The notes beneath the pieces were generated by a model. The model was not told the origin of the DNA and made no database searches. It saw only the letters and a program-made list of their open reading frames with translations. 64,000 nucleotides of DNA from [Phialemoniopsis] sp. UDSM-2020 (taxonomy: Eukaryota; Ascomycota; Sordariomycetes; Thyridiales; Thyridiaceae), in contig JAEILZ010000009.1 in NCBI GenBank assembly GCA_018873225.1, positions 2,533,501-2,597,500 of the forward strand, in the 5' to 3' direction. Within the stretch, counting starts at the first letter, position 1, and every line of letters begins with the position of its first letter. Positions 12,147 to 23,291 of this stretch are shown here, in pieces. The position numbers were made by a program, and so were the translations under genes.

Positions 12147-12995
12147 GTTCGTGCTTGTGAAGTGTGCGTTCTTTCTAAGAGTCCGATCCCAGGCTCAGGT
12201 GCAGACAAAGGGAAACAAGTTGGATGACTTTTGCTGGTGAAGCTAGATCTTGACAGAACGCCTAGCATTCGCAGTGAGAATCGAAGGCGATAAGGCTGAA
12301 AATTCACTGGCGCCTAGCGAGCCTGATGATGTTGCAGTGGGCACACCCATCCCCTGTTAGGCTGCATGGCCGGCGCCCAGCTGAAGAGGCGCAGTTCAAT
12401 GGCGTTCCTGGTTCGCACCAATACCACCTGCAGCTGGCGGAATTAAGAATGTGACTTATCTCACCGTTGAACGAATGAGGGTTTGGAGCTGTCATACACA
12501 AGCAACGATCGCCAGGTCGTGCGTGAGGGGTCTCGGGACCGAACTCACCACTAGCCTCAGCCTGATGAAGACTTTGCACATGACAATTGCACAAGATTGA
12601 ACGCTCTGCCCGGGCCCTCCTTTCCCATTGTGACCACACCATTTCATTTAATACAGCAATCACGAATGAACACGATGATATGCGCATGGAGGGTTGGTTT
12701 GGCTATGCCATTGCAGAAATTCCGACCCGAGGTTCCACTCTTCGCTGCATGTTGAAGTCCCCTCCACGGGCCAGGCGCTTATTCGTACATGACCCCTGAT
12801 ACTAAATTTACAAATGTGGCTCCTGACGCCAGGCTGAACCAGAAATCTACCGACTCATCAATACTTTCCGATATCTAACCATAACACATTTGCCACTGCC
12901 TCGATTTGTCCTTCTAGTTCTTCAATCTACGACACGAAGGTTGCGTCTGATTTCTGTGAAGCAATCGACATTGTTTCTATCACACATGCACCATC
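12147..12995. promoter_or_regulatory. Shared divergent promoter of the GTPase pair
   Basis: An 849-bp spacer between two head-to-head GTPase genes. No credible gene was found; a 127-codon minus-strand open frame (12304-12687) has no family features and lacks splice support. It presumably contains both promoters. Confidence 0.45.
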
Positions 12996-14861
12996 ATGGG
13001 ATGGTTTTCTAGAAAGAAACGACAGATATTCAGTGGCGGCTCACCAGGGGACCAGTTGAACGCGATCGGCACGTCACATGTCCATAAGAACAGATGGTTT
13101 GGTGCCATGTTCAGTAAAACCACCAAAGTCGAATCGTCGAAGAACCGGCGATTTCCTCCTCAACACTTTCGCGCGAATCGAGACCCTAGGTACGGGTCTT
13201 CGCACCCTATACAAAGACACCTGCTGATTCGTGTTTCCAAGATCTAATGATGTTTTTATCGCAATCATGGGTGTTACTGGCTCTGGCAAAAGTTCATTCA
13301 TATCGCTCTTGACAGAAGGAGGCGTTGAAATTGGCGGTGGCTTGGAATCATGTAAGTGGTAAGCGAAATCCGGGTTCGTTCATTTGGCTCATCTCGCATG
13401 CCGTATTAGGTACCTCCAAGGTCCAAGTTTTTCCCTACGACTTAAGCCCGTACCAAACCGTATACCTGATCGACACCCCCGGTTTCAACGATACCCACAG
13501 CACGGACACCCAGATTCTGGTCAATATTACTACCTGGTTGAATTCTTCATATGGCGATGCAAAGATTCATCTCAGCGGTGTCATTTACCTCCACGACATT
13601 ACGCAAAATAAGATGTTTGGCAATGCAGTCAAGACCTTGAGAACATTTAAGGAATTAAGCGGTCCAAGGGCTATGAAAAATGTGATTCTGGCAAGTACCC
13701 ACTGGGATATCGTCCACGAGGGCACCGAGGCCCAGTATGAGAGCCGGGAGCGGGAGCTAGTACGGACAAGGGCCTTTTGGCAGCCCATGGTAGCTGCCGG
13801 AAGCCGTGTCGGTAAGTAACTTCAAGGTCTAGTCTAGTTGGCCCAGAGACACTGAAGAAAGATTCTTATGACCAGAACGCCACTATAACACGAGGATGTC
13901 TGCTTCTAGGCTTGTCCGTTTTCTTGTATCGCAGTCACAAGTCACACTAGCGGTGCAAACAGAGATGGTAGACCAGCACAAGAAGCTTGCAGATACTACA
14001 GCCGGCAGAACACTGGAAATGGACGTTGCGCAGAAGCTCCAGGACCAGTACAATGAGTTGATGCAGTTGAGGCAAAGCCACGTGGACCAGCAGCGCGCAA
14101 TGTCTGAGTATCGGCAACAGCATGCGAGAATGAGGCGGCATATGGAGCTGACTGCCAAGGAGATGTCGGAGAATGCGAAGAAGGACCTCCAGATAAGAGA
14201 AGAACAATTGCAACGAGAAAAAGAGCAATTTGACGAGGCACAACGGGCACACGATAGAGCCAATGCCCGAAGAGAGCGGGAGCTGCGCCGACAAGAAGAG
14301 GAACTCAAGAGAGAAAGGGAGCTGGAACAGGAGGCGATTCGTCAGAGACGCCGCGAGAAAGAGGCCGAAAGACACCGTCTAGAAGAGATAGAAAGGCAGG
14401 AGAGAAAGGAGAGACAGCGCCGTGAGAATCAAAAAGAAGCAAAACGCCAAGAGGAGAGACGGCAACAGGCGCAAATAGAGAGAGCACGACAGACAAATTT
14501 CCGTCAGCCCCAGACCATACAGATCTATGGTGGCTCAACGAATGTTCATTCAAGTCAACAGAGACTCGGGAACAATTCGGACTGCTACAACTGCAGCAAC
14601 TGCAACAATTGCCGAGACTGCCATGGTTGCAAGAATTGCAGAAACTGCGGAGATTGCCACCGCTCCAATAATTGCAACAACTGTCGAGACTGTTATGACT
14701 GCAACAACTGCAACAATTGCACAGACTGTCATAACTGCACCAACTGCAACAACTGTCGAGACTGTTATGGTTGCACTGATTGCATAAATTGCAACGGGTG
14801 TGTGGGCTGTACGGGCTGTGTTAATTGTTTTGGATGCCAGTACAACTCTTGCCGTAAATGA
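12996..14861 (+). CDS. P-loop GTPase with coiled coil and C-terminal cysteine-triplet repeat domain
   Basis: Predicted 563-residue protein. Exons 12996-13189, 13242-13351, 13410-13811 and 13876-14861 join in phase. A basic N-terminal leader (about 64 residues) precedes a G domain with P-loop GVTGSGKSS (75-83), DTPG (123-126) and G4-like STHWD (197-201). The shared motif TLAVQTEMVDQHKKLADTTAG follows, then a highly charged Arg/Glu/Gln coiled coil of about 180 residues. The last 90 residues (472-561) contain 29 Cys, almost exactly every third residue (C-x-[N/D/G]), rich in Asn and Asp. The tail is not a standard zinc finger that I recognise; metal binding, acylation or a disulfide-linked solenoid are all possible. 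It is the divergent partner of the gene at 10657. Confidence 0.85.
14601..14816 (+). repeat. Three 72-bp in-frame tandem units encoding 24-residue Cys-rich repeats
   Basis: Three units begin at 14601, 14673 and 14745, each opening with codons for CNNCRDC and spanning eight C-x-x triplets. In unit 1 the eighth Cys is replaced by Ser (TCC for TGC), keeping the three-residue register. The units have diverged in the rest of their sequence, so the expansion is not recent. Confidence 0.85.
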
Positions 14862-15818
14862 GGAGTTCACATTGCCTCAGTTCACAAGATTGTTATGTAA
14901 ACAATATGTAAATGCCTAATACAAGATTTCTAACGCAAGCTGAGGCCGGTTGGGAAATTGTGATGTTTCAGATGATGCGTCAAATATAGCAACCCCTATT
15001 GCTGATGCTGCTACCTGTATGCATCTAGAAGACCCTAGGATGTAGCCTCTGGATACTTTCCCTTTGGTTATGTTGAGCCAAACATGGCCTGGAAGGCTTT
15101 TATCTACCTACTGCTATTCTGACCACAAATCGACCCTAGGACGTGTGTGACTGTGCTGTTCAGGCAGTGGGTTAGCCCGGACTGTTAGCCTTTCGTCACT
15201 CTTCCTACATTATATATATGCTCTCCGAGGCGTATAAATTCCCTGAGAAACTCGCCAGTAAATGGGTACACAAGATATTTAACAGCGCAAGCTAGACAGT
15301 GTGAAAAGGTGTATTTTGTACAAGACAGTAGTGGACCTAGCAGTTATTCAGGTGTTTTGAGCTCAAATCCCACGAAGGGGGCCAGTTCTCACACTTCCCT
15401 TTCTGACACTATCGGAAAGGAATAATGACGACTATACCCATGATTAAAAAAAAACACTATGATGGTACCCAGTACTAGAATACTGTCACGACGAGACAGT
15501 GTTCACTTCCCCAGTACCTTGGAAGTCCTGAACCTTAATCACACCATTGCGGACCTTTGGCTGGGAGTGACCCGGACCTGGGAATGACTTTATCTGGGAC
15601 GGCCGTTGAGTTGGCAGTGAATATCCAGAAGCTGGCAATTCACCACACGGTCAGAGTCACTTCCACTTCTCACTTTTGACGCACTTGACTACCACCCATC
15701 TCCGACAGCCGCCACTTCCCTTTTCCTTCCTTTCCCAACCCCAAACCAAACTATCAGCTACCTCCATCTCTCGATCATCCACAAATGTAGTTCCGCCCAC
15801 GACGTCGACCTCGCAGTC
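14862..15818. other. Intergenic region, nothing recognised
   Basis: About 960 bp between two plus-strand genes, containing the 3' end of the GTPase and the promoter of the next gene. A pyrimidine-rich tract (15690-15790) lies immediately upstream of the ATG at 15819, as in many fungal promoters. Confidence 0.45.
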
Positions 15819-16553
15819 ATGTGTCAATATTACGGCAAGATCCGCTTCGGAAAATGCGGCTGCGTGGTCAAGCGCGACGCCCTCCCGGCTCAGGACTCCA
15901 AGGTCTCACACACAGTCTTTTACAAAGCATGCGAGGCTATGGAGGCCAAGACTGCAGAAGCTCAATCACGCCGCATGGCCGACGAACTATTTCTACAACC
16001 CAGATCCAGACGCGATTCCGTGTGCTCCATCGTCCGATTCGTCGGCAAAGCGACGCCAGAGGACATCTTTGAGAACGAGCTGTGCCACAAATGCACGGTC
16101 TGGAAGGAAAAGATGGACGAGCAGTGGGAGGGGATGCTCGCCAAGGCGCCGCTGATGAGATACGAAAAGGCCGAAGCCCGGATTCAGAGGAAGGAGAAGT
16201 TCGCAGAGGGTAGCCAGACCAAGGGCAAGTCGACCAAGAAGAAATTCCGATCGAATTTCGAGGACGCTCAGAAGGAAATCATCGCGTCGATAGAGGCACG
16301 GGCACCACGGGACGACTGCCGGGAGAGACTCGAGCGCTGGAGAACGAGCACGAAGCCGACAATCACCTGGGAGATGGTCAAACCGATTACGCGACGGGCT
16401 CCACGAGACATGAGAGCAAGGCCCAAGACCCCAGAGGACGACCAGGAGGAGAAGGCCAAGGCGTCGAGAGTCAAGGAAGAAGCCGGCAAACACTCGACTC
16501 TCATGATCAAGCCAAAAGGCAAACTCCGCCGGCAAATGAAGAGATACATGTGA
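15819..16553 (+). CDS. Hypothetical protein with Cys-rich N-terminus
   Basis: Single-exon frame of 244 residues with no family I recognise. The N-terminus, MCQYYGKIRFGKCGC, matches the MC-x2-Y start seen in two other small proteins nearby. A C-x2-C pair (ELCHKCTVWKEKMDEQW, about 88-104) suggests metal binding. The C-terminal half is strongly basic and Lys/Arg/Glu-rich without hydrophobic segments, so it is soluble and possibly nuclear or nucleic-acid binding. The pyrimidine-rich leader before the ATG supports this start. Probably a lineage-restricted fungal protein. Confidence 0.62.
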   Translation: MCQYYGKIRFGKCGCVVKRDALPAQDSKVSHTVFYKACEAMEAKTAEAQSRRMADELFLQPRSRRDSVCSIVRFVGKATPEDIFENELCHKCTVWKEKMDEQWEGMLAKAPLMRYEKAEARIQRKEKFAEGSQTKGKSTKKKFRSNFEDAQKEIIASIEARAPRDDCRERLERWRTSTKPTITWEMVKPITRRAPRDMRARPKTPEDDQEEKAKASRVKEEAGKHSTLMIKPKGKLRRQMKRYM

Positions 16554-17259
16554 GACCAACCCCAATTATCGTTGTAAGACCAGCTCTAATGATGACCACA
16601 GTCAATCTGAAGGAAAGGACATGGGTAGCGTTGCTCTCGATTACTTGAATTCCCTAGTCAGCGAAGGACAGCGCAGGAGGGCGAGGAGCGCGTATCCAAT
16701 TCCATAGAGGATCACGAGTGTGGCGCCACGGCCGATGTAACAAAATGCATTGGAAGGCTAGCTAAGCAGAGCCTTCTAGGATGTGAGGTATCGCGGCTTT
16801 TAGGCCAAGGAGTCGGGGAAATGGGCAAGAAATGGCAGGACATTTGATGTCTCGCATTCTTCATGTTGCTAGAGCCATTTCATAGTGTACACTACTGATA
16901 TCCACAAGTCTTGAGCGTGACTCTCAGCGAGTAACGGCATCAAAGGGCGGCTACTTGAGTGAACAAGGAAAGTCAAGGCATGCACCTGACCTGGACCAAT
17001 ATTGATGTGGCTTGCACAGTAATGTAACCCAGGTCCACGGTAAAACCATCTAGGAAACTTTGGGCTTGGGGGCTGACAAGGTGCGGCCAATCGGTTGCTC
17101 CGCTTATCATGCATCTCGCATGCATTGATGTGATTATGCAATTTCAGAAGGCTGAACTTTCGGCCTCGGTCTCTTCCGCCATCTGCCCAGTCATTTGTCC
17201 GTCCATGCTTCTCGACTGGTCAATCCCTCTTCTCTTTGATCCATCATGAATGATTCGAA
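16554..17259. other. Intergenic region, nothing recognised
   Basis: About 700 bp with short random open frames only. It is followed by a doubtful gene remnant starting near 17260. Confidence 0.4.
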
Positions 17260-17937
17260 ATGGACGAGCTCTTTTATCGTCGGCACCTCGATGAGTGTCG
17301 AGTAAATTTCGAAGAGACGAGCTATCTGCAAATACTGCAGTATTCCGTGAGACAGCAATGATAGTATCCAGGGAGACGAATTAGCGGCTAACAAGACGTT
17401 TCCCCGATGCTCTCTACAGGACGCCGAGCGCAACACCTCGGATCAACACCGACTGAAGCTTGGTGATGACTTTGACAATTTCATCTTGCGTAGGGTCAGT
17501 ACTTATGTTCTCCAACGGACCAAGACGTTCATGTTGACGAATCTGGTGCTTAGGGAACATTCAATGTCCCGGTGCTACCTGAATGTGTTGCACTTATTGG
17601 TGGCATCCGATTGGTGTGAGTAAAGTGGTGGAACATCTAATTGATCCCCAGGACTGCTTTCTGACTGACCATGACCGCTAGGCTCCGGATCAACACCCAA
17701 GATCCAACGACATTCGCACCAAAGGTAGTCTCATTACCAAAGGAAGCCTACGATAAGTTAGTACGACAATTCAGGCTACCCTTTCGCAACGTAGAAACTT
17801 CTAGTGTTGTTGGGCCGCTCTTTTGGTGGACATGTAAGCCTGAGCATTCGGAGCGATGTATGCGTAAGTCGATCAATGGAGTTGAAACAATTGTCCGGCA
17901 TTCTGACCGACTTAGTAGAGTTGGTCGTGGGGAGTAA
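17260..17937 (+). pseudogene. Possible relic or small gene resembling fungal CorA-like proteins
   Basis: Two or three short coding-like stretches can be joined: ATG at 17260 (MDELFYRRHLDEC), a possible continuation after an acceptor near 17420, and a final stretch at 17682-17937 containing LPFRNVETSSVVGPLFWWTC. The last piece recalls the VGPFFWW segment of fungal CorA-like magnesium-transporter-related proteins. The frame is too short for a complete member, and no CorA membrane region follows before the neighbouring gene. I read it as a truncated remnant, with low confidence; a short unknown gene is the alternative. Confidence 0.25.
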
Positions 17938-17999
17938 GTCTACATGTAAGGCGTAGCTCGGGATGAGGGGACATGGTTAGGGAAATGGCCTGTGCCCGC

Positions 18000-20362
18000 T
18001 TAGATTATAACTACCGACCGCTTTTGGTATCCTTCGAAGAGGTGCATGCCTCCGCCATCCGCCGTGTAGGAGACGAATGCTCCGACACGAAAAGACTTGC
18101 CCGGGTTCTTCTGAGACGGTCGGACCACAAGTCCAAAGGCACATGGCTCTTGAGTGTCCCAGTCTTTCATGCAAAAGTTCCAACTTTCCAATTTTCGTAT
18201 CATCGCTCTGCTCTCTTCGCTCATTTGTTCATCCAGTTTCTGTTCGACCAGTTTCCGACTTCCTATGAGAGCGAGGGATAGTGGTCCCAAGTCGATCCGA
18301 TCTGCGTTCCAGTCCATTACTAACGACACAAAATACTGATCGTTCCTATTGATCATGACAGAGGATCTGTGCCTGGCGGGAGCCAAGTACATCGAGGTCA
18401 ATGGGTTCAGATAGAGATCCGCTTCTCCAAAGCTGAATCCTTGGTCTGGGTTGAGCTGCACAGTCGTGCCAAAGAAGCTCAGTTCACCGCTCGAGACTTT
18501 TCCGAATGGGTTGGCGTCTTCTGTCTTGACTGAGGCCTTGAGGTCTCCCTCTAGTTGGAGGTCCTCGTAACTCCAAGGTGTTGGAGTCCAAGTCAGGCCC
18601 TCATCGCCCGAGGTTGCCGACTTGCAACTAGCCCAACTCCAGGACGGGGCGATGAAAGCAGTGGGATCCTCAAGCTGTCGCATACGTTCTTCAGCAGAAA
18701 GCCGCCTGTTACCATTGGTCCCCCACAAGAGTCCCTCCGACAGATTGCCTTCCCATATCCCAGCGAGGTATCTATCCTCGGTTGCACCATTCTGAGCGAG
18801 ATTTGCGAGACCAGAGATGCATGGGAGAAGATCCGTGGCATAGGTCAGGTTTCGGCTGGCGACGGCACTTGCCACCTCCGAGTTCCAGTTCTCGTACCAA
18901 CCCTTATCATGTGCTTTGTCAAGCCAGTACGCTGTCTCGCCTTCCCGTTTGCGAGGAGCGCATGATTCGCTCCATTCTAGTTGGGCGCAACTAAAATGAA
19001 CACGATCCGTTCCAAAGGCGATGACCCTTCTCGAGAGCAGCTTTTCTTGAAGAGTCCAACCACGCTTTGCCCACTCACAGCCTGCTTCTTCCTCGGACAG
19101 ACACGGGCAATTCCAGCCCGGCGAAGGGTCACGGAATTTAAATCCATCGGAAGCGACGTCATCACAGCCAACCTTGTTCAGTTGGAAGTGGCCAAAGACA
19201 TCAGGATCAATGCTGGACTGGAATGGGACGGATACAGACCGAGGACGTTCTCTTTGAAGAAAGCCTTCTTGGCAAGACTTGGACGCGAGTGCGCAAATGG
19301 TGATGGAAGCCCCTCGGTAGACTTTGCCCATCAGCAAGGCCTCCTTGGACCAGTCCTCTGCATCGTCCTGCTTAATGCAGAGTGCATCAACCCAAATATA
19401 ACGTACGGGTATGGGCAGGTGTCGGGCCACAATGATCGCGTCCTTCACAACTGGGGTGACGGATTGGAACGAGAAACCGGACTTATGGCTCTCGTAATTG
19501 AGAGTTGTGGTCTTCAACTGGGTGGCAGCAATGGCGGGAGGACCCCAACAATAACTTAGGGCGGCCCATATGTGCTGCTCCTCAGTATGCGCTTCACGAG
19601 GCTCGACGAGAAACAACGTCTCACCATCGTCAGAACCACCAATGTCGATAAGTCGAGTCGGAACCCAAACACAATCCTCATCGTCCTCGCTGATCTGGCA
19701 CAGCTCGTGGCTCTCTGCACATCCGCAGATGAAGGCCTGCAAGTGCAACAAGTTGTTCTCGCAGAGCACTTCCGAGCGGGTTTTGTAGGGTATTCGAAGC
19801 CACCATCCGACATCGAGCTTGTTCTCTACCCCGTCCACCGACGTCGCGAATTGTAGACAGAGTTCAAGCGGTGGGCCTATGCCGATCAGCTCTACTACAA
19901 GGTTGTCCATTTTTCTAGGGTGGTGTACTCACGTGAACGGAGACTTTGTAGAATCTTGATGTTGGCGAACATTGACACCAACCCGGGCGATGGTTCAAAG
20001 GAAAACTGGCCAGACGTCGACCAGACCCAGGCCAGAGTAACGGTAAGCAAGCCCGAGCAGTCGGTAACAGTCTCGAGGATCGAATCTCTCAAGATTGTAC
20101 AAAACTGGCAACCTGATTCGGCGCGGACCCTGAGCAGTGGCAAATCGGGGCCAACATCCGTGACTTTCCACTCTAGGGGGAAGATCCTGGAATCCTCAGG
20201 GTCGTCGAACATGAGCCAACGCTCCCCAAAGTTGACGCCTGCGTCGACACTGTTGAAGCCTCCTAGAGCCTTGTCGTCAAAGCGAAGAAACTGGCGACAA
20301 TATGGACATAGGGAGACCGCAGGTTCCACAGGCTGCTCGGCAAGTTCTAATGATGACTCCAT
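18000..20362 (-). CDS. HET-domain protein (heterokaryon incompatibility)
   Basis: Predicted 768-residue protein. Exons 20362-19933 and 19876-18000 are separated by a 56-nt intron that restores the frame. The N-terminal third has Cys pairs (CPYC near 19-22 and GCQFC near 85) typical of the leader in many HET proteins. The HET core follows: IWAALSYCWG (246-255), then YIWVDALCIKQDD and KVYRGASITICAL. The C-terminus is a long variable region. HET proteins mediate non-self recognition and programmed cell death after hyphal fusion; whether this one is active is unknown. Neighbours include two GTPases and small unknown proteins, a typical accessory setting. Confidence 0.9.
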
Positions 20363-21214
20363 TTTGATCTACAGGGTCGTGAATATCCTCACAAGCGTGG
20401 TCATTCCAACTTGATCAACCCCACATCGGGGAGAAGTGGGATATAAAAACGACACAGCTTTGACAGAGGGGCCGACTGTAATAGCATTCTGATTGGATGC
20501 TGAGGAATATGCACATTCTGGTAACACAGCATACTTCTACGCCCAGCTTATATGTGTCTTGGCAGGATGCGTTGATGGCAACTGACGACCAGGGATCCAG
20601 AGGCGTTTGTGACTGGTGAGCAACATGTCAATCAATCTTTTCCTGCAGAGCCGAGCGCCAATGATAGTCAGTCTGCTTGAACAGCTGAACAGTCAGATAT
20701 CTTTCTGTGCTGGTATATCGACATATGGGTACAGTGTGGTCGTACAGTCCGTCATATTGCCCACACGGTAGGCCACCGTGCGGGTAATGGACGGCCCGAA
20801 GCCTCGGCTTTAGGCCCACTACAATCTGCGACCCCTTTTAGCTTAAGGGGCGCCGTACGCACCTCTCTTCCTTAGACAACCAAATTCAACCATATCACCC
20901 AACCCCTAAGAACCGTATTACTACTGTGTACGTACACCCGCCGTAGCGACAATATGATATGGCTCCTCCGGATGGCTGCGGACAAAGATGGTTCCGCGAG
21001 CCTGAGGACAGAGAAAACAAGAAGTCTTGTGCTGCACGCACTGGGCGAATTTGCTACAGCCATTTGGCCAATACCATTTTATTCCTGGGCGTAATCTTGA
21101 CTCCAATTTCCTCATTTGGCGCAGGAACATCCTAATGTAGTTGAAAGTCGAGCCCTCCAAATCGCGCCCGTTGAACTCCGGTGACCTCTGTCTGCCGGGC
21201 GTCAGCAAGCAACA
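20363..21214. other. Intergenic region, nothing firm
   Basis: About 850 bp. It contains a small hairpin (CACGGT/ACCGTG arms near 20764) and short open frames without family features. It should hold the HET promoter. Confidence 0.4.
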
Positions 21215-21613
21215 TCATGCCTCTTGCATGTCGATTCCGTGCATCCTGCCGGCAGCGGTCGATATTACTGTGCATTTGTGGAAGGTCATTACTACCTTCC
21301 GCGCTGACATAATCCTCGCGAACCCCGTCACGTCATCGTTCTTGTTCATGACCCACAAGACAGTTGCTTGGCCGCTGCCGAGTCTGTCCCAGACCTTTCG
21401 CTGCATTGTGATACCCATCAGCATGGCTTCGAAATTGGCAGCTAGCTTCTCGAGCTTGTCGCACTCGTCGCAGGATCGCGTGTCCGCCACTTGTGGGCTG
21501 TATTCGGGATGCGGCTCGCAGGTGGCTCCGGCTCGGCAGCGTTTGACCGTTGGGGTGTACCCGGCGATCGGGTGGCCACAGGAGAAATTGCCGACCATGT
21601 ATGTGACGCACAT
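21215..21613 (-). CDS. Small hypothetical protein with Cys/His N-terminal motif
   Basis: Single-exon 132-residue frame. The start MCVTYMVGNFSCGHPIAG gives the MC-x2-Y then C-G-H pattern common in small fungal proteins of unknown function, followed by paired Cys (RCRAGATC, SCDECDKLEKL) that could bind zinc. No membrane segment or signal peptide is seen. A further exon downstream is possible but not supported. Similar N-termini occur at 15819 and 24296, suggesting a local family. Confidence 0.5.
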   Translation of the reverse strand: MCVTYMVGNFSCGHPIAGYTPTVKRCRAGATCEPHPEYSPQVADTRSCDECDKLEKLAANFEAMLMGITMQRKVWDRLGSGQATVLWVMNKNDDVTGFARIMSARKVVMTFHKCTVISTAAGRMHGIDMQEA

Positions 21614-21909
21614 CTTGAGAAAGTAGTAGAATTGTGTTATTTGGGCCTTGAGGATGTTGTGAAAGGACTAGCGAGCAGAGTAATCGACGGCCTAGCCATA
21701 AGGAGCGCTGGGATTTATGGCTCCTAAGACTGTGACTGCAAGACCTCTCTGTGACAAAGCAACTGGGTCATGAATGTACATAGAGCTCTCGGTCTGTCAT
21801 CATGAATCAAATTGCTCGCTCCAATATGAGTTACTACCTCTATGTATGCTCTACGAATCCCAGCCTGTCGTTGTCCAATTCACAGTGTGCTGCTTCACTA
21901 GATTCACCA

Positions 21910-22849
21910 TCACTCACTCCACGACAGCACCCTCCAACGCCACCCACTCAGCATCTCCAAGTCACGCTCCTGGACATCTCCCTCGCCGCTCTCAATCTTG
22001 CCCGTCAGCCGCTTGAGCCTCTTGGACACCGTCTTGGCCACGCGCAGCGACACCTCGTTCGAGAAGACGTACAGCACGGCAAACACAAAGAACGCCACCG
22101 ACGCGAGCCCGCTCTTACCGTGCACCGAGCCCAGGATGCGCGCGATCAGCGTCTTGCTCTTGCGGAACGCATACTCGGTCCCCGTGATGCTGCTGCCGCC
22201 TCCCTGGTCCAGCATCTTGTCTTCCCCGCGCGGCCGCCGGAAGAGCCTCTTGACCAACGGCACGAACGATGCACTGTTGATGTTCACGTCAGCCACAGTT
22301 GACAAGCAACCGAAGTGATCAAACTCACAGGATCCCGCCCAGCACCCACTTCCGCCACCGGTGCCCCTCAGCCTCGCGCGCCAGGTCGACGACCCTCTCC
22401 CGCACAGCCCGCAAGCTCGCCCCCGCCGCGCCCGCCTGCCGCCGAATGCGCTCCTCGAGCGCCGGGTCCGTCGCCCCGACGCTCACGGTGCTCCCGCCGC
22501 CGCCGTACCGCCTGCGCTGTAGCGTCATGTACTCGCGGACGGCGAACTCGGCCGTCGACCGTGCGGCCTTGAGGTCGCGGTCCTGCGCCGTCATCTGCGT
22601 GGGCGACTGCGTCAAGACGGGTGGCGCGACGTGGATCTGCTCCTGCGGGTGATACTGCTGTTGGAGCGGCGGGAGGGGCGAGCTGCCGTAGGCGCCGGAC
22701 ATCATGGGAGGAGGCTGCGATTGCGACTGCGTGAGGACGGGGCCGCCTGGGTAGGCTGGCTGCTGCTGGTGGGAGGGCATCATGGGCGGCGGGTAGGTGG
22801 AGGGCGAGGGCTGGTAGGGCTGGACGCCTGCTGGAGATGGGTGATCCAT
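21910..22849 (-). CDS. Pro/Gln-rich protein with C-terminal membrane segment, function unknown
   Basis: Predicted 294-residue protein with exons 22849-22329 and 22273-21910. The first 85 residues are low-complexity Pro, Gln, Ser and Met. A helical, Arg-rich central part (about 95-170) ends at the splice junction HRWRKWVLGGIL. The second exon contains one hydrophobic stretch, SGLASVAFFVFAVLYVFSNE, probably a membrane anchor, then a basic helical tail. The conserved-looking C-terminal half suggests a real fungal protein, but I do not recognise the family. Confidence 0.65.
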
Positions 22850-23291
22850 GGCGGTGGCGGGCGGCCTTTACGTGAGCTGAGCGGTGCCTGGAGGACGCTA
22901 GCTAGCGATATGAATCTCTCGGTCAGGGTGTTTTGGTATCCGGAACAATCCCGACACCAGAGATTATGGGGTCGTCGTCGCGGGCGGTGCGGATCGAGCC
23001 GTCGTCATAGTGCGAGCTAGAATTGTGGGTTGGGTTGGTGTGGTGGTCTGTCGTGGTGGTGGATGTGTTGGCAAATCCTGGTGGCTGGGAACGAAGTCGA
23101 TTGGCGCGGGGGATCTTCACTGCGAAACGCACGCGCATGGCCATCAGCTGGCTCGCTCAACTAATTGGATTATCAAACGCTACGGGGCCGTATCCGACTG
23201 GGGTTTTAGGAAACTACATCAAGAATAATAATAGAAAGAATAAAGGAATAAAACAGGAACCCGTTGATGATGTCCCTTGCTAGGGCACCTG
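22850..23291. other. Intergenic region
   Basis: About 440 bp, holding the promoter of the Pro/Gln-rich gene and the 3' end of the next minus-strand gene. GT-rich around 23010-23080; no gene seen. Confidence 0.4.

Noticed and set aside
12304..12687. 127-codon frame between the two GTPases
   Set aside because: No homology signs, no introns, and it lies in the presumed shared promoter.
14527..14787. Thr/Ala-rich frame over the Cys repeat
   Set aside because: Out-of-frame translation of the triplet-repeat codons; the Cys frame is the one continuous with the G domain.
14601..14816. CRISPR-like tandem repeat
   Set aside because: The units are coding, abut without spacers, and lie in a eukaryotic exon.
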